This document shows positions 1 to 12,589 of a stretch of DNA of 64,000 nucleotides, in pieces. The first letter of the stretch is position 1; each line of letters opens with the position of its first letter. The notes below the pieces were generated by a model, which made no database searches, was not told the origin of the DNA, and worked only from the letters and a program-made list of their open reading frames with translations. Source of the stretch: Liolophura sinensis. Taxonomy: Eukaryota > Mollusca > Polyplacophora > Chitonida > Chitonidae. The stretch covers positions 9,858,001-9,922,000 of the forward strand of contig NC_088300.1 of NCBI RefSeq assembly GCF_032854445.1. Reading direction: 5' to 3'. Made by a program: the position numbers and the translations under genes.

Positions 1-3000
1 AATCCAGAGAAACGATTCAACGTTCTTGGTACAAACAATATCATTGATAAAATGAAGGTTAGATTGTTTTTTATTTACACTTTGCCACATTATGTATGTA
101 ACATTGACATTATGGCGTAATGTCCTAAGTATTCATTCATTGCATGTCACTTTTTGTAGTTGTCTTTCATGTTGTAGAAATTGTCTTATTGATTCTTAAA
201 ACACCGCCGCTTGTGTATAAAGAATGCTGAGGAATTAAGTGGAAATCAACTCGAACCCTTATAGAAACTTTATGAAGTTCCTATAACTTGCCTGCAACTT
301 CTGTTTTTTTGTAAACTGTACACCTTTCTTAGCTGAACTGCAAACCTCAGGTGAAAGGCTTTTGTCCACATATAACAATAATAAAATCACAAATGCACCC
401 TCATTTTTGATAGTCTGTCTAAATGACACATTCTTTTCAAAAAATTCTGTGCTAAGTTGAGATCTAGTTGTAAATGTAAAATGAAAGTGGCATTCCTGCT
501 GGATAGACATGTGGTTCTTGTTACATACCCAGTAAATGTGCTGTAAGAGTTTCCTTTACAAACAAACCTTACTGCAGTTGTATAAGTTGACAAATGCTAT
601 AGTAGAAATGTAAATCACGTTGAAGAGCAGAAAACTTAACATATGATTGCTGAAAGTATGAAATATAATTGCTATTAAGGAGGAAGTAGAAAACCGAACG
701 TAATAAGATGAAGAGACAATTTGAAAATTCACTACATAATCGAGAAAATTAGACAACTGGTGACGGCAAGAATTAACTTTAGTGCCAGAGTCTTAACGAA
801 GAAGTCCTGTCACATATTACTGAATTACTGAAGTAGCGTGAGAAGTTCTCTTAAGGTTTTGTAACATAAGACGACGAGTAAATTCATGGGTTTGATTAGA
901 GTTTGTTTCTCCGTTATTAGGTGATGGGTCTCCCTCGTAAGAAGAATTACGCAGGCCGCTGGGATTCATTGATTGAGAAGTCGACAAGATGCCTGAACCG
1001 GCTGATAGAAATATCAGCACGGAAGCGCAGGAACTACATTCTGGATCAGGTATGACAGATATTTTCTTCTGTTTGATTGAGTGATGTAAACAGTTCATAG
1101 GTGAGGAGTGGGCAGTATATTATCTGTACAAGGAGCTAGTAACCCAAAACTCAGCAGTATATGGAGTACTCTGCTGAAGGAAACAGAATCACATGCATTC
1201 TTGGATGTGCGGATAATAGCATTGTGTTATGGGGTGGTTCATCAGATTAAACCTCAGCTGGAAAGGTACGGTAAGTTTTGACAGTCCTGATGCCCCAGGG
1301 ATATCCAGCAGGTGAGTGCAGGTAGGTGTTTATTTGTGTAGCCTGGGGATGGGGGGTGGGAACACCTTATTCACCATAAGATGATCACAGGTAAGTGCCT
1401 TTAGATTAATCCCCTAGCTTAAGGACGCTGTGGAACTGAAGAGGAAACAACCAGGTGGCATTTTTGTTATTTCAATCCTATTCGAGAGTTTACAGACGAG
1501 ATGAGAACGGCGTTGTGATCAGCGGAGCGAGGAGATCTGTAGACCTGCTGATGGGTATATGGGCACAAAGCTGCTCTATGGAATCTCTTCTACTTGTCAT
1601 CTCACTATATTGAAGACATGTTGGAGATGTAATGAGAAACATGACAACTGTTACAAAAGCATGGATTTGCTATAAAGGATATTTAAACTGGATTTTAAGA
1701 AGAAATGGAAGAAGAATTAAGTGCTAAATTGCTAAATGGACTACCCAGCCAATGTTGTGTACTGTAGAATCTACTACTGTTTGCTATGCTGCACTAACCT
1801 GCTTGATATTGCTGATTTGAGGTGTGCTCCATGAAGAGTAGGATATAGATTAGGGTTTTATATTACAGTTGTCCTCAGGAGGAAGGGGTGAGTATGGCTG
1901 GGGAGTGGCGTCACCACACCCGCTCGCCGGGTCTGTTTATCAGACTTCATGCAGCAGACTTAACGTCATAACCTGTTTTTGTGTTCTTGGAGTTATTTGC
2001 AGATATTGCCATGACCAGAGAGGATGGCATCTTAGTTATAAACTGTTTATCTGCTCCCCCTAATGTGGGGGAGACATGACTTTAGACCAGCAATGGTATA
2101 TAAATGAGAACAGACAAATTGAAGCGGAGCTAAGCATAGCGACAACTGCTGTCAAGATGACCAACCTACAATATGTGTTCTTTATCGCCACGCTAGACAA
2201 ATGTGTACGCATCAGCCCGGAGACGTAAAATGCAACCTTTCGAAGGTTTTCAACGAAAGGCAGTTGTGGTAATACCATCTGATGAGGATTTCAAAACCCG
2301 CATAGCTGAAAGAGAGAAAGAAGAAGGGAAAGAAGTACCAGAACGAGCTGTTCTTGAGATGAAAGGTAGGCTTGATGCCACTGAATGGACTGATTCTAAC
2401 TCCAGTTGACCATAACACATACACACTAGCCTCTTAAAGCAGTTGAATTGTTAACCTTGGGGAAGGGCTCTTATGTGTGTCTGTACACTGTGCTTAAATC
2501 TAGTTGCTGCTATGTTGGGGTTGGTGCTGCCCCTAACCTGGGCACACCTGCCCCACGGCCTACACTCAACTTACTTGCGGTTTCTATTTGTAGCTAACTT
2601 CACTCTGCCTGAGGTGGGAAGCCTCTTTGACACCGTGGAGTTTACTGAGCTGAACCAGGAAGAGGGGGGCAAACTGGTGGAGAAGTACATGAAAGAGGCT
2701 AAGGCCGCTCTTCCCCCACCAGAGAAACGCTTTCGGGGAGATCGCTTCAGTGAGTAGCATCTCACAGTGCCAGTCAGATCAGCTGGAATGACAGTTGTGA
2801 TGAGTTGTATTTGTCAGCATAGAGATACAAATGGTTCTCTTTTACATTATGGTTTTTGTAATAGTATGTAAATCTCCTTAAGAAATTTTAAGATACAATA
2901 TTGAAACAGCTAAGAAAAGTAGACAGTCTAGAACTGTGTTGTAACAAATAAGCCTTGTCACTTACTGTAGAGGATTTAGATTTTAGCACTTAGCGTAACT

Positions 3001-6000
3001 ATTGTACATTTAACATTGCTGGATTGCTCAGTATAATGTACTGGCCTAGCTTAGAAGGAATTCAGACTTTTTACAGATTCATTTTTAAGAATTCTGATTT
3101 TTTCGGCTCAGTATAAGATTTCAAGAAATAAATTTCCTGTAGCCTTCTTAACAGTTAAGCTGTTATTGTGAAAACATAATGTGAAGTACTTGGTACACAA
3201 CTGATTTATTGTTTTGCCCTCCCGCACTTAGTTGGTAGATTTAACAGAGAGACGATCGTCTCCTGTGGAATTTCCATGGCGTTGTGAAGTTTTTTCATGA
3301 TTGTTACTTGTGTACTAGGTCCCAGGGGACGCAGTGATTACCGTGGCGATCACCGAGGTCGTGGAGGTTACCATGGGGACCGATATGGTGATCGCTATGG
3401 AGGTCGAGGAGGTTACCGTGGAGGATACAAAGATGGTGGTTACCGGGATAACCATAGAGGTGAGAGAGGTCTTCAGGACATAACCACAATATTGGTGAAA
3501 TTTTAAAAACTCACACATGCCTCTCTTGGCTGCCTCAGGGGCCAGTGGTCAGAAAAGTTGAATGTCAAAAGTGCGACAATTTTGTTCCTAGAAGTTCATG
3601 AAACATTTTTCAGGTTAATAGTTCAGTTTTATTCAAATAGGGTAGGGTACATGGAAGGGTATAGTTGGTAACCATTTAGCTGTGTCAAACAACATTCTTG
3701 TACAATTTACAGTTAAGTGAAATGGTCTTGATATGATAATTTGTTAGATAAAAATGCAGTTAAATATACGTGTTGTTTTTTTAGGTTATGGAAGCCGTGG
3801 GTCCTACAACAGATATGACTCTAGTGGTCGCTATGACAACAGGAACAGATATGATAACAGATCAGGAGGAAGTCACTCTAGAAATGTTAGTACACCTTGT
3901 AAACTGATTCCCCCTGATTCTTGTGACAAAGTCAGGGGTTTATTCTGGTGGTGGTCACTCCACACTCTCAGGGTGCCTCTGTGGCTGAGGGGTTAGGACG
4001 CCAGCACGACGCATTGACCTAGGAACCTCCCTTCAATGTGGTCGCTTTGAGTTCAAGTCCAGCTTGTGCTGGCTCCGTGGGAAGGTCTGCCAGCAACCTG
4101 CGGATTGAAGATTTATCTGCAGCCCTCTGGTTTCCTCCACCAATAAAACTTCATTTAAATTGAAAATTCTTGAGTATTGTGTTACACAAAACAGTTAAAC
4201 AGTGTGTTGATTGCTCAGTAGTGATCTAGAATCAGTGAAAGTACTGATAGATATGTGCCGTTTGTATTTTAATATCCACATGACGCAATGACCCAGGAAC
4301 CTCCCTTCAATGTGGTCGCTTTGAGTTCAAGTCCAGCTTGTGCTGGCTCCGTCTCCGGCCATATGTGGGAAGGTCTGCCAGCAACCTGCGGATTGAAGAT
4401 TTATCTGCAGCCCTCTGGTTTCCTCCACCAATAAAACTTCATTTAAATTGAAAATTCTTGAGTATTGTGTTACACAAAACAGTTAAACAGTGTGTTGATT
4501 GCTCAGTAGTGATTTAGAATCAGTGAAAGTACTGATAGATATGTGCCGTTTGTATTTTAATATCCACATGAGTCATTTACCATAAACCAGTGTTAAGCTC
4601 TGAGCAATAAACATGAACTTGAGATTAGCATCCCTGCACATGCCTATTTTCATTCAACTTCTTGTCAACTTCAAACTAACCAGTTGTAAGCTTATTGATG
4701 TTTCTCCTTGCGTGTTCTTAGTTGGACAACCGTTCCTATGATTCCCGAAGTAGTGGCAGCCACGGGTCATGGGGAGGTCGTCAGGGGTCATGGGGAGGAT
4801 CTGGTCACTCGGGAAGTTGGAATAACCAGTCTGGCTGGGGAGGTCAAGGTCACTGGGGCTCCTCACAGGGAGGCTATGGCAGCGTGAGTATAGGCTAGTT
4901 GTGTGTGCAATAAAGCACAGGTTATCACTTTGTTCTTAATCCCGCAAAGCCACTTATTTGTGTAAGATCATGGATTTTGTGACAGTGCCATTTGAATGAA
5001 GAAGTCAGTCTGTCCACTGCTTCCATTTCTAAGTGTGTTTTGACCTAGAAGGGTGAGCCTAAGTCCAGAAGTGACTGTTCTCCACATCAGCTGTTTCAAA
5101 CAGCTGAAGCTATTTGAAAGGCCCTAGCCTAAGCCATTGCTGAATACATCTCACACGAATATTAAAATGTACTCAACATAAATTACAACTATTCATTCGT
5201 TATGAGATCTATAATTCTGTAAATAGATGTTAAAACATGTGATAAGCTGTTACTCCCATCTGCATATAATAGCACACCGATAGTATGTATGTTGAAATGT
5301 CATTAGTAAATATGCATACATCATGTCATACAGCATATATTAATTTAAAGCAAGAGTTTTAAATGAAGTTTGGATTTGTCCATTCAAAGGGTATAATTTT
5401 GAGTAACTTGGCAAAGTTTCAGTTTTATTGTTTTTCCTTTATTTTGAATCACGACAAAGGCGATAGTGAGTATTCAAAGTGACTGAATTTATGGAATTTC
5501 AGAAATACGAATGTATGAACACAGTGTGATTATAGTGGCAACGATGTTGACAGCAAAATGGTATATACACTGCTCCCTGGAACTAACACGCTCATCCGAA
5601 CCCAAAAGATTCATATTGTTTTATGATCCAATCCACGCAAAATCGAATCCCGACAAGGGAGATAATTTGTAATGGCTGGAATAAGGCGATATCTGAACGT
5701 GACTGAAGACACTCATATGATATGATACAAAATGTACACAAGAATTTCAGGTATTTGTAATTGAGTTACCGCTTTAATAAAACTATAATTATAAAAATTC
5801 TTGCATGTCTCGCAATAAAGTCTTGAAATAATGGAACATTATCACGTGTAAAGTTATTTACCATTGTTTTATCTGCAAATCGAGTCTTAGAGAAAGGTAA
5901 ACTTTAGGCCTGCATGACAAGGGTATGTCAAGATTTCTGTACTTTTTTTTTTATGGAATAATATATTTTGAAGAGAACAAACCTTAATCTGCCTTGACAG

Positions 6001-6809
6001 TGTGTAAGAAAACAAAGATGGCAGCGACACATTGTTACATTGCTGGACTGGTGACAACAAATCTGTCGCTCAAAATAAACACAAAAGAGGATTCTTGCCA
6101 ATTCATTGTAGGTGGAGCAAAGGTAGAGGATCTGTACACAATACATATGTTTCCTTTTTTGTTTACATAACAGCTGAACAGATTGATAATGTTTTTCAAC
6201 CAAATTCCCACTGCTCATGCAAGCCTCATGTCGATTTGAAAGAAATATAACCTGTATGGAGATTCACAGTTTTTTTTGCACCTACAAACTCTCCACTATT
6301 CATTTTTTTCATAAATGCACTGTTAAACTAAGTGCACCAAACGAACAGTGCCACATACCAGGAGAATTCATAATTATGCGCAGAATGTCACACCACCAAA
6401 TCGCCTAAACATGTGTACCACTGTTGAAATTCATCAAAAATCTGGTCAAAAGTGATGCCTAATGATATACTTGTGACAACAATTTAGGCGTGTTTTTCCC
6501 CCATGACAATTTTGATACCAACCCCAAATGGGGGACGCCACACTATTGCGTTAATTCCAATTTAGCTGTAAAATTATCCACGTAAATTCCAGAGAGCAGT
6601 GTAATAATGATCTGTGTGTGTGACGTGTTTGCTCATTCTGTTCACAGTACAACCAGGGCTACGGTTCCCAGTCTAACCAGGGTTACGGAGGTCAGTGGGG
6701 AAATTCATGGAACCAGAACTACTGGGGAGGTCAGGGCGGTTCAGGTTATAACCAGGGGTCAGGCTACAATAGCGGCAGTGGCAGCCAGTGGTACGGCAGC
6801 TACAAGTAA
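1..6809 (+). CDS. HNRNPUL1: hnRNP U / hnRNP U-like protein, C-terminal part (5' end outside window)
   Basis: Eight coding exons are seen: 1-57, 921-1049, 2197-2365, 2594-2749, 3319-3459, 3785-3885, 4722-4883 and 6648-6809 (TAA at 6807), all with GT-AG borders and matching phases. Exons 1-3 encode the end of the P-loop/polynucleotide-kinase-like domain ([56 protein letters not shown]), which matches vertebrate HNRNPU and HNRNPUL1 closely. Exons 5-8 encode an RGG/RGY-rich stretch and a Gly/Tyr/Trp/Gln-rich tail ending GSQWYGSYK. Family role: nuclear RNA- and DNA-binding scaffold (SAF-A group) acting in pre-mRNA processing and chromatin organisation; the tail is an RNA-binding, phase-separation-prone RGG box. 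The SAP and SPRY domains and the Walker A motif would lie upstream of base 1. VLEMKANF looks more like HNRNPUL1 than HNRNPU, but a single invertebrate gene may be co-orthologous to all vertebrate paralogues, so the symbol is tentative. Confidence 0.93.
3965..4575 (+). repeat. Tandemly duplicated SINE-containing segment in an hnRNP U-like intron
   Basis: A truncated tRNA-derived SINE head (GTGGCTGAGGGGTTAG, then a B-box-like GAGTTCAAGTCC, then GGGAAGGTCTGCCAGCAACC) begins near 3970. About 275-290 bp starting near 4004 are repeated almost exactly from about 4284 to 4570, including non-SINE sequence such as CTCAGTAGTGAT. The second copy keeps CTCCGGCCATATGT, which the first has lost. The copies differ at very few sites, so the duplication is recent. 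Confidence 0.75.
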
Positions 6810-7485
6810 ACACCAGCCTACGTCATCTTACCAGATATTTAGGGTCAGTGCTGATGGTATGACTACCAGCAGCACAGAGTCTGACTCTGACTCAGCATCA
6901 TTGTTTATGAAAATCTTCTTTTTTTTTTCTCTTTTTTTTTTTGAGGATTTCTTCTTGTTAATGTCCAGGTTTTTCTCATCTCTGTAGATGCCTGCATTTT
7001 ATGTCTTGTTGGGATCATTTCATACTTGTATATTACACATTTTATTATGTACAGTAGTATAGATGATGATTGTAGTGTTGAACCTTAACGTTAGGTCATT
7101 GTTCAATGTTTTCAGAAAATCTCGCATCTGATTTTAATCACTGACGTAGACATAATTACTGAATTAGGTCAGTGTTCTTGTAATCATGGTGAACTGTTTT
7201 TTCTTAAAAACATGTTTGATAGCTATATAAGGTCATCTTCCGTCAACTTGGTAACAATATGTAAACAGATTTTGTACAGGGTTTCAACATATCCAAATGC
7301 TAACAACTTCTTCATCTGAATGATATATTCCATCATCTGCATCTCACCTCATCTTGTATTTTACATGTCATCTCAATTAACTCTGATAAATAATGCCAAT
7401 TCTTCATATCTCTGTTAAGTAGACAGAAATCTAATGTTCTGAGATGACTGATGTGGTTCAATAAACATGGAATGTATCCATATTT
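6810..7485 (+). other. Probable 3' UTR of the hnRNP U-like gene with poly(A) signal
   Basis: AT-rich, T-run-containing sequence follows the stop codon. A canonical AATAAA lies at 7460-7465, so the transcript probably ends near 7480-7490, just before the 28-bp minisatellite. Inferred from the signal only. Confidence 0.5.
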
Positions 7486-7534
7486 AGACTTCTTCAGTTA
7501 CATGATGTTGTATTTTGAAAGATCTATCTGGCAT

Positions 7535-8285
7535 TGGTGCAACATTGCCACCTGCCTGACAATGGCACAACCTTGCCACCTGCCTGACAGTGGCACAAGC
7601 TTGTCACCTGCCTTACAGTGGCACATGCTTGTTATCTGTCTGACAGCGGCACATGCTTGTTATCTGACAGTGGCACAAGCTTGTTACCTGTCTGACAGTG
7701 GCACAAGCTTGTTACCTGTCTGGCATTGGTACAACCTTGTTATCTGTCTGACAGCGGCACATGCTTGTTATCTGTCTGACAGTGGCACATGCTTGTTATC
7801 TGTCTGACAGTGGCACATGCTTGTTATCTGTCTGACAGTGGCATAAGCTTGTTATCTGTCTGACATTGGCACAAGCTTGTTACCTGTCTGGCACTGGTAC
7901 AAGCTTGTTACGTGTGTGGCAGCGGCACAACCTTGTTATCTGTCTGACAGTGGCACAAGCTTGTCATCTGTCTGACATGGGCACGTCCTTGTCAGGTCTG
8001 CCAGTAGAACAGGCTTGTTACCTGTCTGGCATGGGCACAAGCTTGTTTCTTGGCTGGCATTGGTACATCATTGTTATCTGTCTGGCAGTAGAACGAGCCT
8101 GTTACCTGTCTGGCATTGGTGCACTCTTGTTATCTCTTTGGCAGTAGAACAAGCTTGTTACTTGTCTGGCATTGGTACAACCTTGTTGCCTGTCTGGCAT
8201 TGGTACAGCCTTGTTACCTGCCTGGCATTGGCACTATATGTACCTTGTTATCTGTCTGTCAGTAGTACCAGCTTGTTACCTGTCC
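7535..8285 (+). repeat. Minisatellite, 28-bp unit
   Basis: About 26 units of a 28-bp motif (consensus near GACAGTGGCACAAGCTTG plus TTATCTGTCT) lie just past the hnRNP U-like poly(A) signal. Units alternate between ACAGTGGC, GCATTGGT and GCAGTAGA variants. Open frames across it (for example 7451-7807 and 7866-8147) come from the repeat and are not taken as genes. Confidence 0.85.
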
Positions 8286-8287
8286 TT

Positions 8288-8341
8288 TGTATAAGTGAAA
8301 TATTCTTGGGTATGACATATAACACTGAACAAATAAATAAA
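8288..8341 (+). mobile_element. SINE 3' tail fragment
   Basis: GTATAAGTGAAATATTCTTG followed by a TAAA-type tail matches the 3' end of the SINE at 32251-32509. Only the tail remains. Confidence 0.6.
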
Positions 8342-8961
8342 TATTTTGTATAGATAGCTACGGCTGTCCATCAGAAGACTTTTCAATGTTTAGACTTTTC
8401 TGTACCTTAAATTTCAATGAGCATGAAGTTTACTGGAGACCTTCACCAGAATGACCAATTGCTTTACTCTGTGATGGCTGTTAGTCCACCAAACACTGAG
8501 TATTCATTACATCCTACCCAAGACAAGGTAGAATTAGGCAGCGCCTTGTTTGCAGAGAGGTCAGAGTTCACCCCAGTCTGTATACTTTGGGTGGGGGCCT
8601 CATGCCAGGGCATCTTTATCACCTTATCTTGCTGAAGTTCAACAGTATCTGCTACCTACACTGATTTGTCGCTCACATGATGTGAAGTACACTACAAGTA
8701 CAGCAATGTCAGTAATGAGTTCACATGTTCAGATCCAGTTCTTGCTGCCTTGGATGTGATTAACTCAGGAGGTTTGTCCTGTACCTTCTCCAGGCATCGG
8801 TGATATATTCTTGACACTCCGTTTCCTTCACCCATAAACTAAGCAAGTTCATATATAGAAGCTCGTGTTTTATCACCATGGAGGACCTTCACGAGGTAAA
8901 CTAAGTTCATATGGATAATGGATAATCAATGGAGGGCCTGCATCCAGTAAACTATCTACTT

Positions 8962-9082
8962 ATTGGAGTTTTATGCCGTACTCCTGAATGTTTCACTTAT
9001 ACGACGGCGGCAAGCATTATGGTGGGAGGAAACCTGGCAGAGTACTAGGGAAACCCACGACCATCCACAGATTGCTGGCATC
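8962..9082 (-). mobile_element. SINE fragment inside satellite
   Basis: TTGGAGTTTTATGCCGTACT, TTTCACTTATACGACGGCGG and GGGAAACCCACGACCATCC are the reverse complement of the 3' half of the SINE at 32251-32509. The head is missing. Confidence 0.75.
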
Positions 9083-9988
9083 TAATAACCAATGGCATTT
9101 GATGGAGGACCTTTGTAACTAAGGTAAACTGAGCAAGCTCATGTCTAGGGGCTGGTATCTGATAACCAATGGCAATTTATGGAGGACCTTCGTCCGGTAA
9201 ACAAAGCAAGTTCATGTCTAGAGGCTGGTATCTGATAACATATGGGTAATTCAGGGCGAACCTTCGTCAGGTAAACAAAGCAATCTCGTGTCTAGAGGCT
9301 CGTATCTGATAACCAATGGCATTTGATGGAGGACCTTTGTCAGGTAAACAAAGCAAGCTCATGTCTGGAGGCTGGTATCTGATAACCAATGGGTAATTCA
9401 TGGAGGACCTTCGTCAGGTAAACAAAGCAAGCTCATGTCTGGAGGCTGGTATCTGATAACCAATGGCATTTGATGGAGGACCTTTGTCAGGTAAACAAAG
9501 CAAGCTCATGTCTAGAGGCTGGTATCTGATAACCAATGGGTAATTCATGGAGGACCTTTGTCAGGTAAACAAAGCAAGCTCATGTCTGGAGGCTGGTATC
9601 TGATAACCAATGGCAATTCATGGAGGACCTTCGTCAGGTAAACAAAGCAAATTCATGTCTGGAGGCTGGTATCTGATAACCGATGGGTAATTCATGGAGG
9701 ACCTTCGTCAGGTAAACAAAGCAAATTCATGTCTAGAGGCTGGTATCTGATAACCAATGGCAATTCATGGAGGAACATTATCAGGTAAACAAAGCAAGCT
9801 CATGTCTAGAGGCTGGCATCTGATAACCAGTGGCAATTCATGGAGGACCTTCGTCAGGTAAACTATGCCTGGAATATTCATTGTCTGCCCGCATCATTGA
9901 AAACTGATGACCGCTTCTCTCTTGTGTGTTACCCGGCTTTATTTCTTATTTGTATAATTTCTTACATACCTTTGTCTTCGGGAGTTAG

Positions 9989-10094
9989 TGTTAAACGTTG
10001 TTGTGGAAATGGATCTTGCGATTATCGACTTGGAACGCCCTTTACAGACTACGAATGGTATAGGAATGTCGGACTTGACGCTTATATTTGTCAG
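9989..10094 (+). other. Exon-like Cys-rich island in satellite (copy 1)
   Basis: This is the non-repetitive insert of the 73-bp satellite. A pyrimidine-rich stretch (9938-9980) leads to GGAGTTAG at 9981-9988, a plausible acceptor. Then 106 bp encode 35 codons open in one frame, ending exactly at TTGTCAG|GTAAAC, a consensus donor. The peptide has CC, a C five residues on, and a distal C (VKRCCGNGSC ... DAYICQ). An open frame runs from 9840 through the island, with a hydrophobic stretch (LVCYPALFLICIISYI) encoded before the acceptor. I do not recognise the protein. It may be an internal exon of an unseen or dead plus-strand gene, or a chance open frame. Confidence 0.35.
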
Positions 10095-11031
10095 GTAAAC
10101 AAAGCAAGTTTATGTCTGGAGGCTGGTATCTGATAACCAATGGCAATTTATAGAGGACCTTCGTCAGGTAAACTAAGCAAGCTCATGTCTAGAATCTGGT
10201 ACATGATAACCAATGGCAATTAATGGAGGACCTTCGTCAGGTAAACAAAACAAGCTCATGTCTGGAGGCTGGTATATGATAACCAATGGCATTTGATGGA
10301 GGACCTTTGTCAGGTAAACAAAGCAAGCTCATGTCTAGAGGCTGGTATATGATAACCAATGGCAATTAATGGAGGACCTTTGTCAGGTAAACAAAGCAAG
10401 CTCATGTCTAGAGGCTGGTATCTGATAACCAATGGGTAATTCATGGAGGACCTTCGTCAGGTAAACAAAGCAAGCTCATGTCTGGAGGCTGGTATCTGAT
10501 AACCAATGGCATTTGATGGAGGACCTTTGTCAGGTAAACAAAGCAAGCTCATGTCTAGAGGCTGGTATCTGATAACCAATGGGTAATTCATGGAGGACCT
10601 TTGTCAGGTAAACAAAGCAAGCTCATGTCTGGAGGCTGGTATCTGATAACCAATGGCAATTCATGGAGGACCTTCGTCAGGTAAACAAAGCAAATTCATG
10701 TCTGGAGGCTGGTATCTGATAACCGATGGGTAATTCATGGAGGACCTTCGTCAGGTAAACAAAGCAAATTCATGTCTAGAGGCTGGTATCTGATAACCAA
10801 TGGCAATTCATGGAGGAACATTATCAGGTAAACAAAGCAAGCTCATGTCTAGAGGCTGGCATCTGATAACCAGTGGCAATTCATGGAGGACCTTCGTCAG
10901 GTAAACTATGCCTGGAATATTCATTGTCTGCCCGCATCATTGAAAACTGATGACCGCTTCTCTCTTGTGTGTTACCCGGCTTTATTTCTTATTTGTATAA
11001 TTTCTTACATACCTTTGTCTTCGGGAGTTAG

Positions 11032-11137
11032 TGTTAAACGTTGTTGTGGAAATGGATCTTGCGATTATCGACTTGGAACGCCCTTTACAGACTACGAATG
11101 GTATAGGAATGTCGGACTTGACGCTTATATTTGTCAG
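11032..11137 (+). other. Exon-like Cys-rich island in satellite (copy 2)
   Basis: Identical to 9989-10094, carried in the second ~1 kb copy (offset 1043 bp). Acceptor-like TTAG, open frame and CAG|GTAAAC donor are all kept. Identity gives no evidence of selection because the duplication is too young. Confidence 0.35.
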
Positions 11138-12213
11138 GTAAACAAAGCAAGTTTATGTCTGGAGGCTGGTATCTGATAACCAATGGCAATTTATAGAGGA
11201 CCTTCGTCAGGTAAACTAAGCAAGCTCATGTCTAGAATCTGGTACATGATAACCAATGGCAATTAATGGAGGACCTTCGTCAGGTAAACAAAACAAGCTC
11301 ATGTCTGGAGGCTGGTATATGATAACCAATGGCATTTGATGGAGGACCTTTGTCAGGTAAACAAAGCAAGCTCATGTCTAGAGGCTGGTATATGATAACC
11401 AATGGCAATTAATGGAGGACCTTTGTCAGGTAAACAAAGCAAGCTCATAACTAAAGGATGATCTCTGTTTCTAAAAAGGCACTTTGGAGGCAAAATTGAA
11501 GGTCATTTACTGTTGTCCACTTTTGTTCACTTTTGTGAGGTAACAACACATTGAAGCCATCAATTATCAGGAGACATACAGGCATTCAAACAATTGAAAC
11601 ATTTATTTCCTAAGAATGTATCCACATGTTTATACACCCACTTGTCAACTATAAAATTAAACACAAAATTTATAAAAAAATATCCAACATTTTAATTGGA
11701 GAAGAATGTTACAGTTGCAAATATAGCTGGAAAACATTACCCACAGAAATTCCAAACACCCACATTTCCAGCTAGAAGTGAACATAATTTATGGCACCAA
11801 CTAATGCGGCATTATCAACAGTGATCAATGAAAAGCTGAGCTTGGTTTACATTCTAAAGCAATTGGAGACAAAAAGTCATGATTTGATACTACTCCTCGT
11901 TACTCCCATAAATAAGTTTCTTATATTATTCATATCCGTGCTTCATCATTGATGAATTAAAGAGGAAAAGACTGTGGCCAAACCAACACACCTTTCCAAA
12001 TGCCGAGCTGACAACTTTTTTCTTCTTTGTTCCGAGCTGTTCACTGCATGTCAATGCCAAAGCAGGCCCTTGTGTCTTGCAAAAGCCACGACATGGTGAT
12101 ACAATTTGATACCTTGCCCTGCCTTGTCTCCATCTGATCATACGACATACGATTACTGAACTTGTATCAAGCTTCTAGTTTGTCAATTTAACCACATACT
12201 CACATACTTACTT

Positions 12214-12395
12214 GGTCAGGTGTGACAGTATGTCATCTTAACCCTGAGCTCACAACTTGGTCAGGTGTGATAGTATGTCATCTTAACCCTGAGCTCACCA
12301 CTTGGTCAGGTGTGATAGTATGTCATCTTAACCCTGAGCTTACAACTTGGCCAGGTGTGACAGTGTGTCAACTTAACCACAAGTTCACCTTGAGT
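12214..12395 (+). repeat. Minisatellite, 45-bp unit, four copies
   Basis: GGTCAGGTGTGA recurs at 12214, 12259, 12304 and (as GGCCAGG) 12349 with TATGTCATCTTAACCCTGAG between. The 45-bp period is a multiple of three, so it stays open in frame, but no gene signal goes with it. Confidence 0.85.
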
Positions 12396-12589
12396 ACAAC
12401 TTGCACACTGACATCCATTATTACAGTTAGTATTACATATATAATATAAGCTCTCTCTTCCGTGAACTGGTGTTCAGTGACAGAAAATGCCAGTTTAATC
12501 TCTAACAGATGAGTGTAAGCTGACCTGGAGTCTACAAGACTGCCTTCATCCTCTGCTCGATAATGTCTGTTAGACCCTCCATCTACTGC

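Larger units (their letters stand above)
8870..11452 (+). repeat. 73-bp satellite with splice-donor-like core and ~1 kb exact duplication
   Basis: Some 28-30 units of 72-74 bp. Each contains GAGGCTGGTATCTGATAACC, a variable AATGGCAATT / AATGGCATTTG / AATGGGTAATT part, GGAGGACCTTCGTCAG and GTAAACAAAGCAAGCTC. Almost every unit thus holds a consensus 5' splice site, CAG|GTAAAC, on the plus strand. A SINE fragment interrupts the array at 8962-9082. From about 9370 to 10404 the sequence is repeated without visible change at about 10413-11447 (offset 1043 bp), including a non-repetitive island. The array ends sharply at about 11448. Confidence 0.9.

Noticed and set aside
6607-6987. 126-codon plus-strand frame
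   Set aside because: Out-of-frame shadow of the last hnRNP U-like exon and its 3' UTR.
9840-10133. 97-codon frame with hydrophobic stretch and CC...C...C pattern, resembling a secreted Cys-rich peptide or toxin precursor
   Set aside because: The start codon lies in satellite sequence, the last cysteine spacing fits no toxin framework I know, and the hydrophobic part coincides with a pyrimidine tract before an acceptor. Only the exon-like island is reported, at low confidence.
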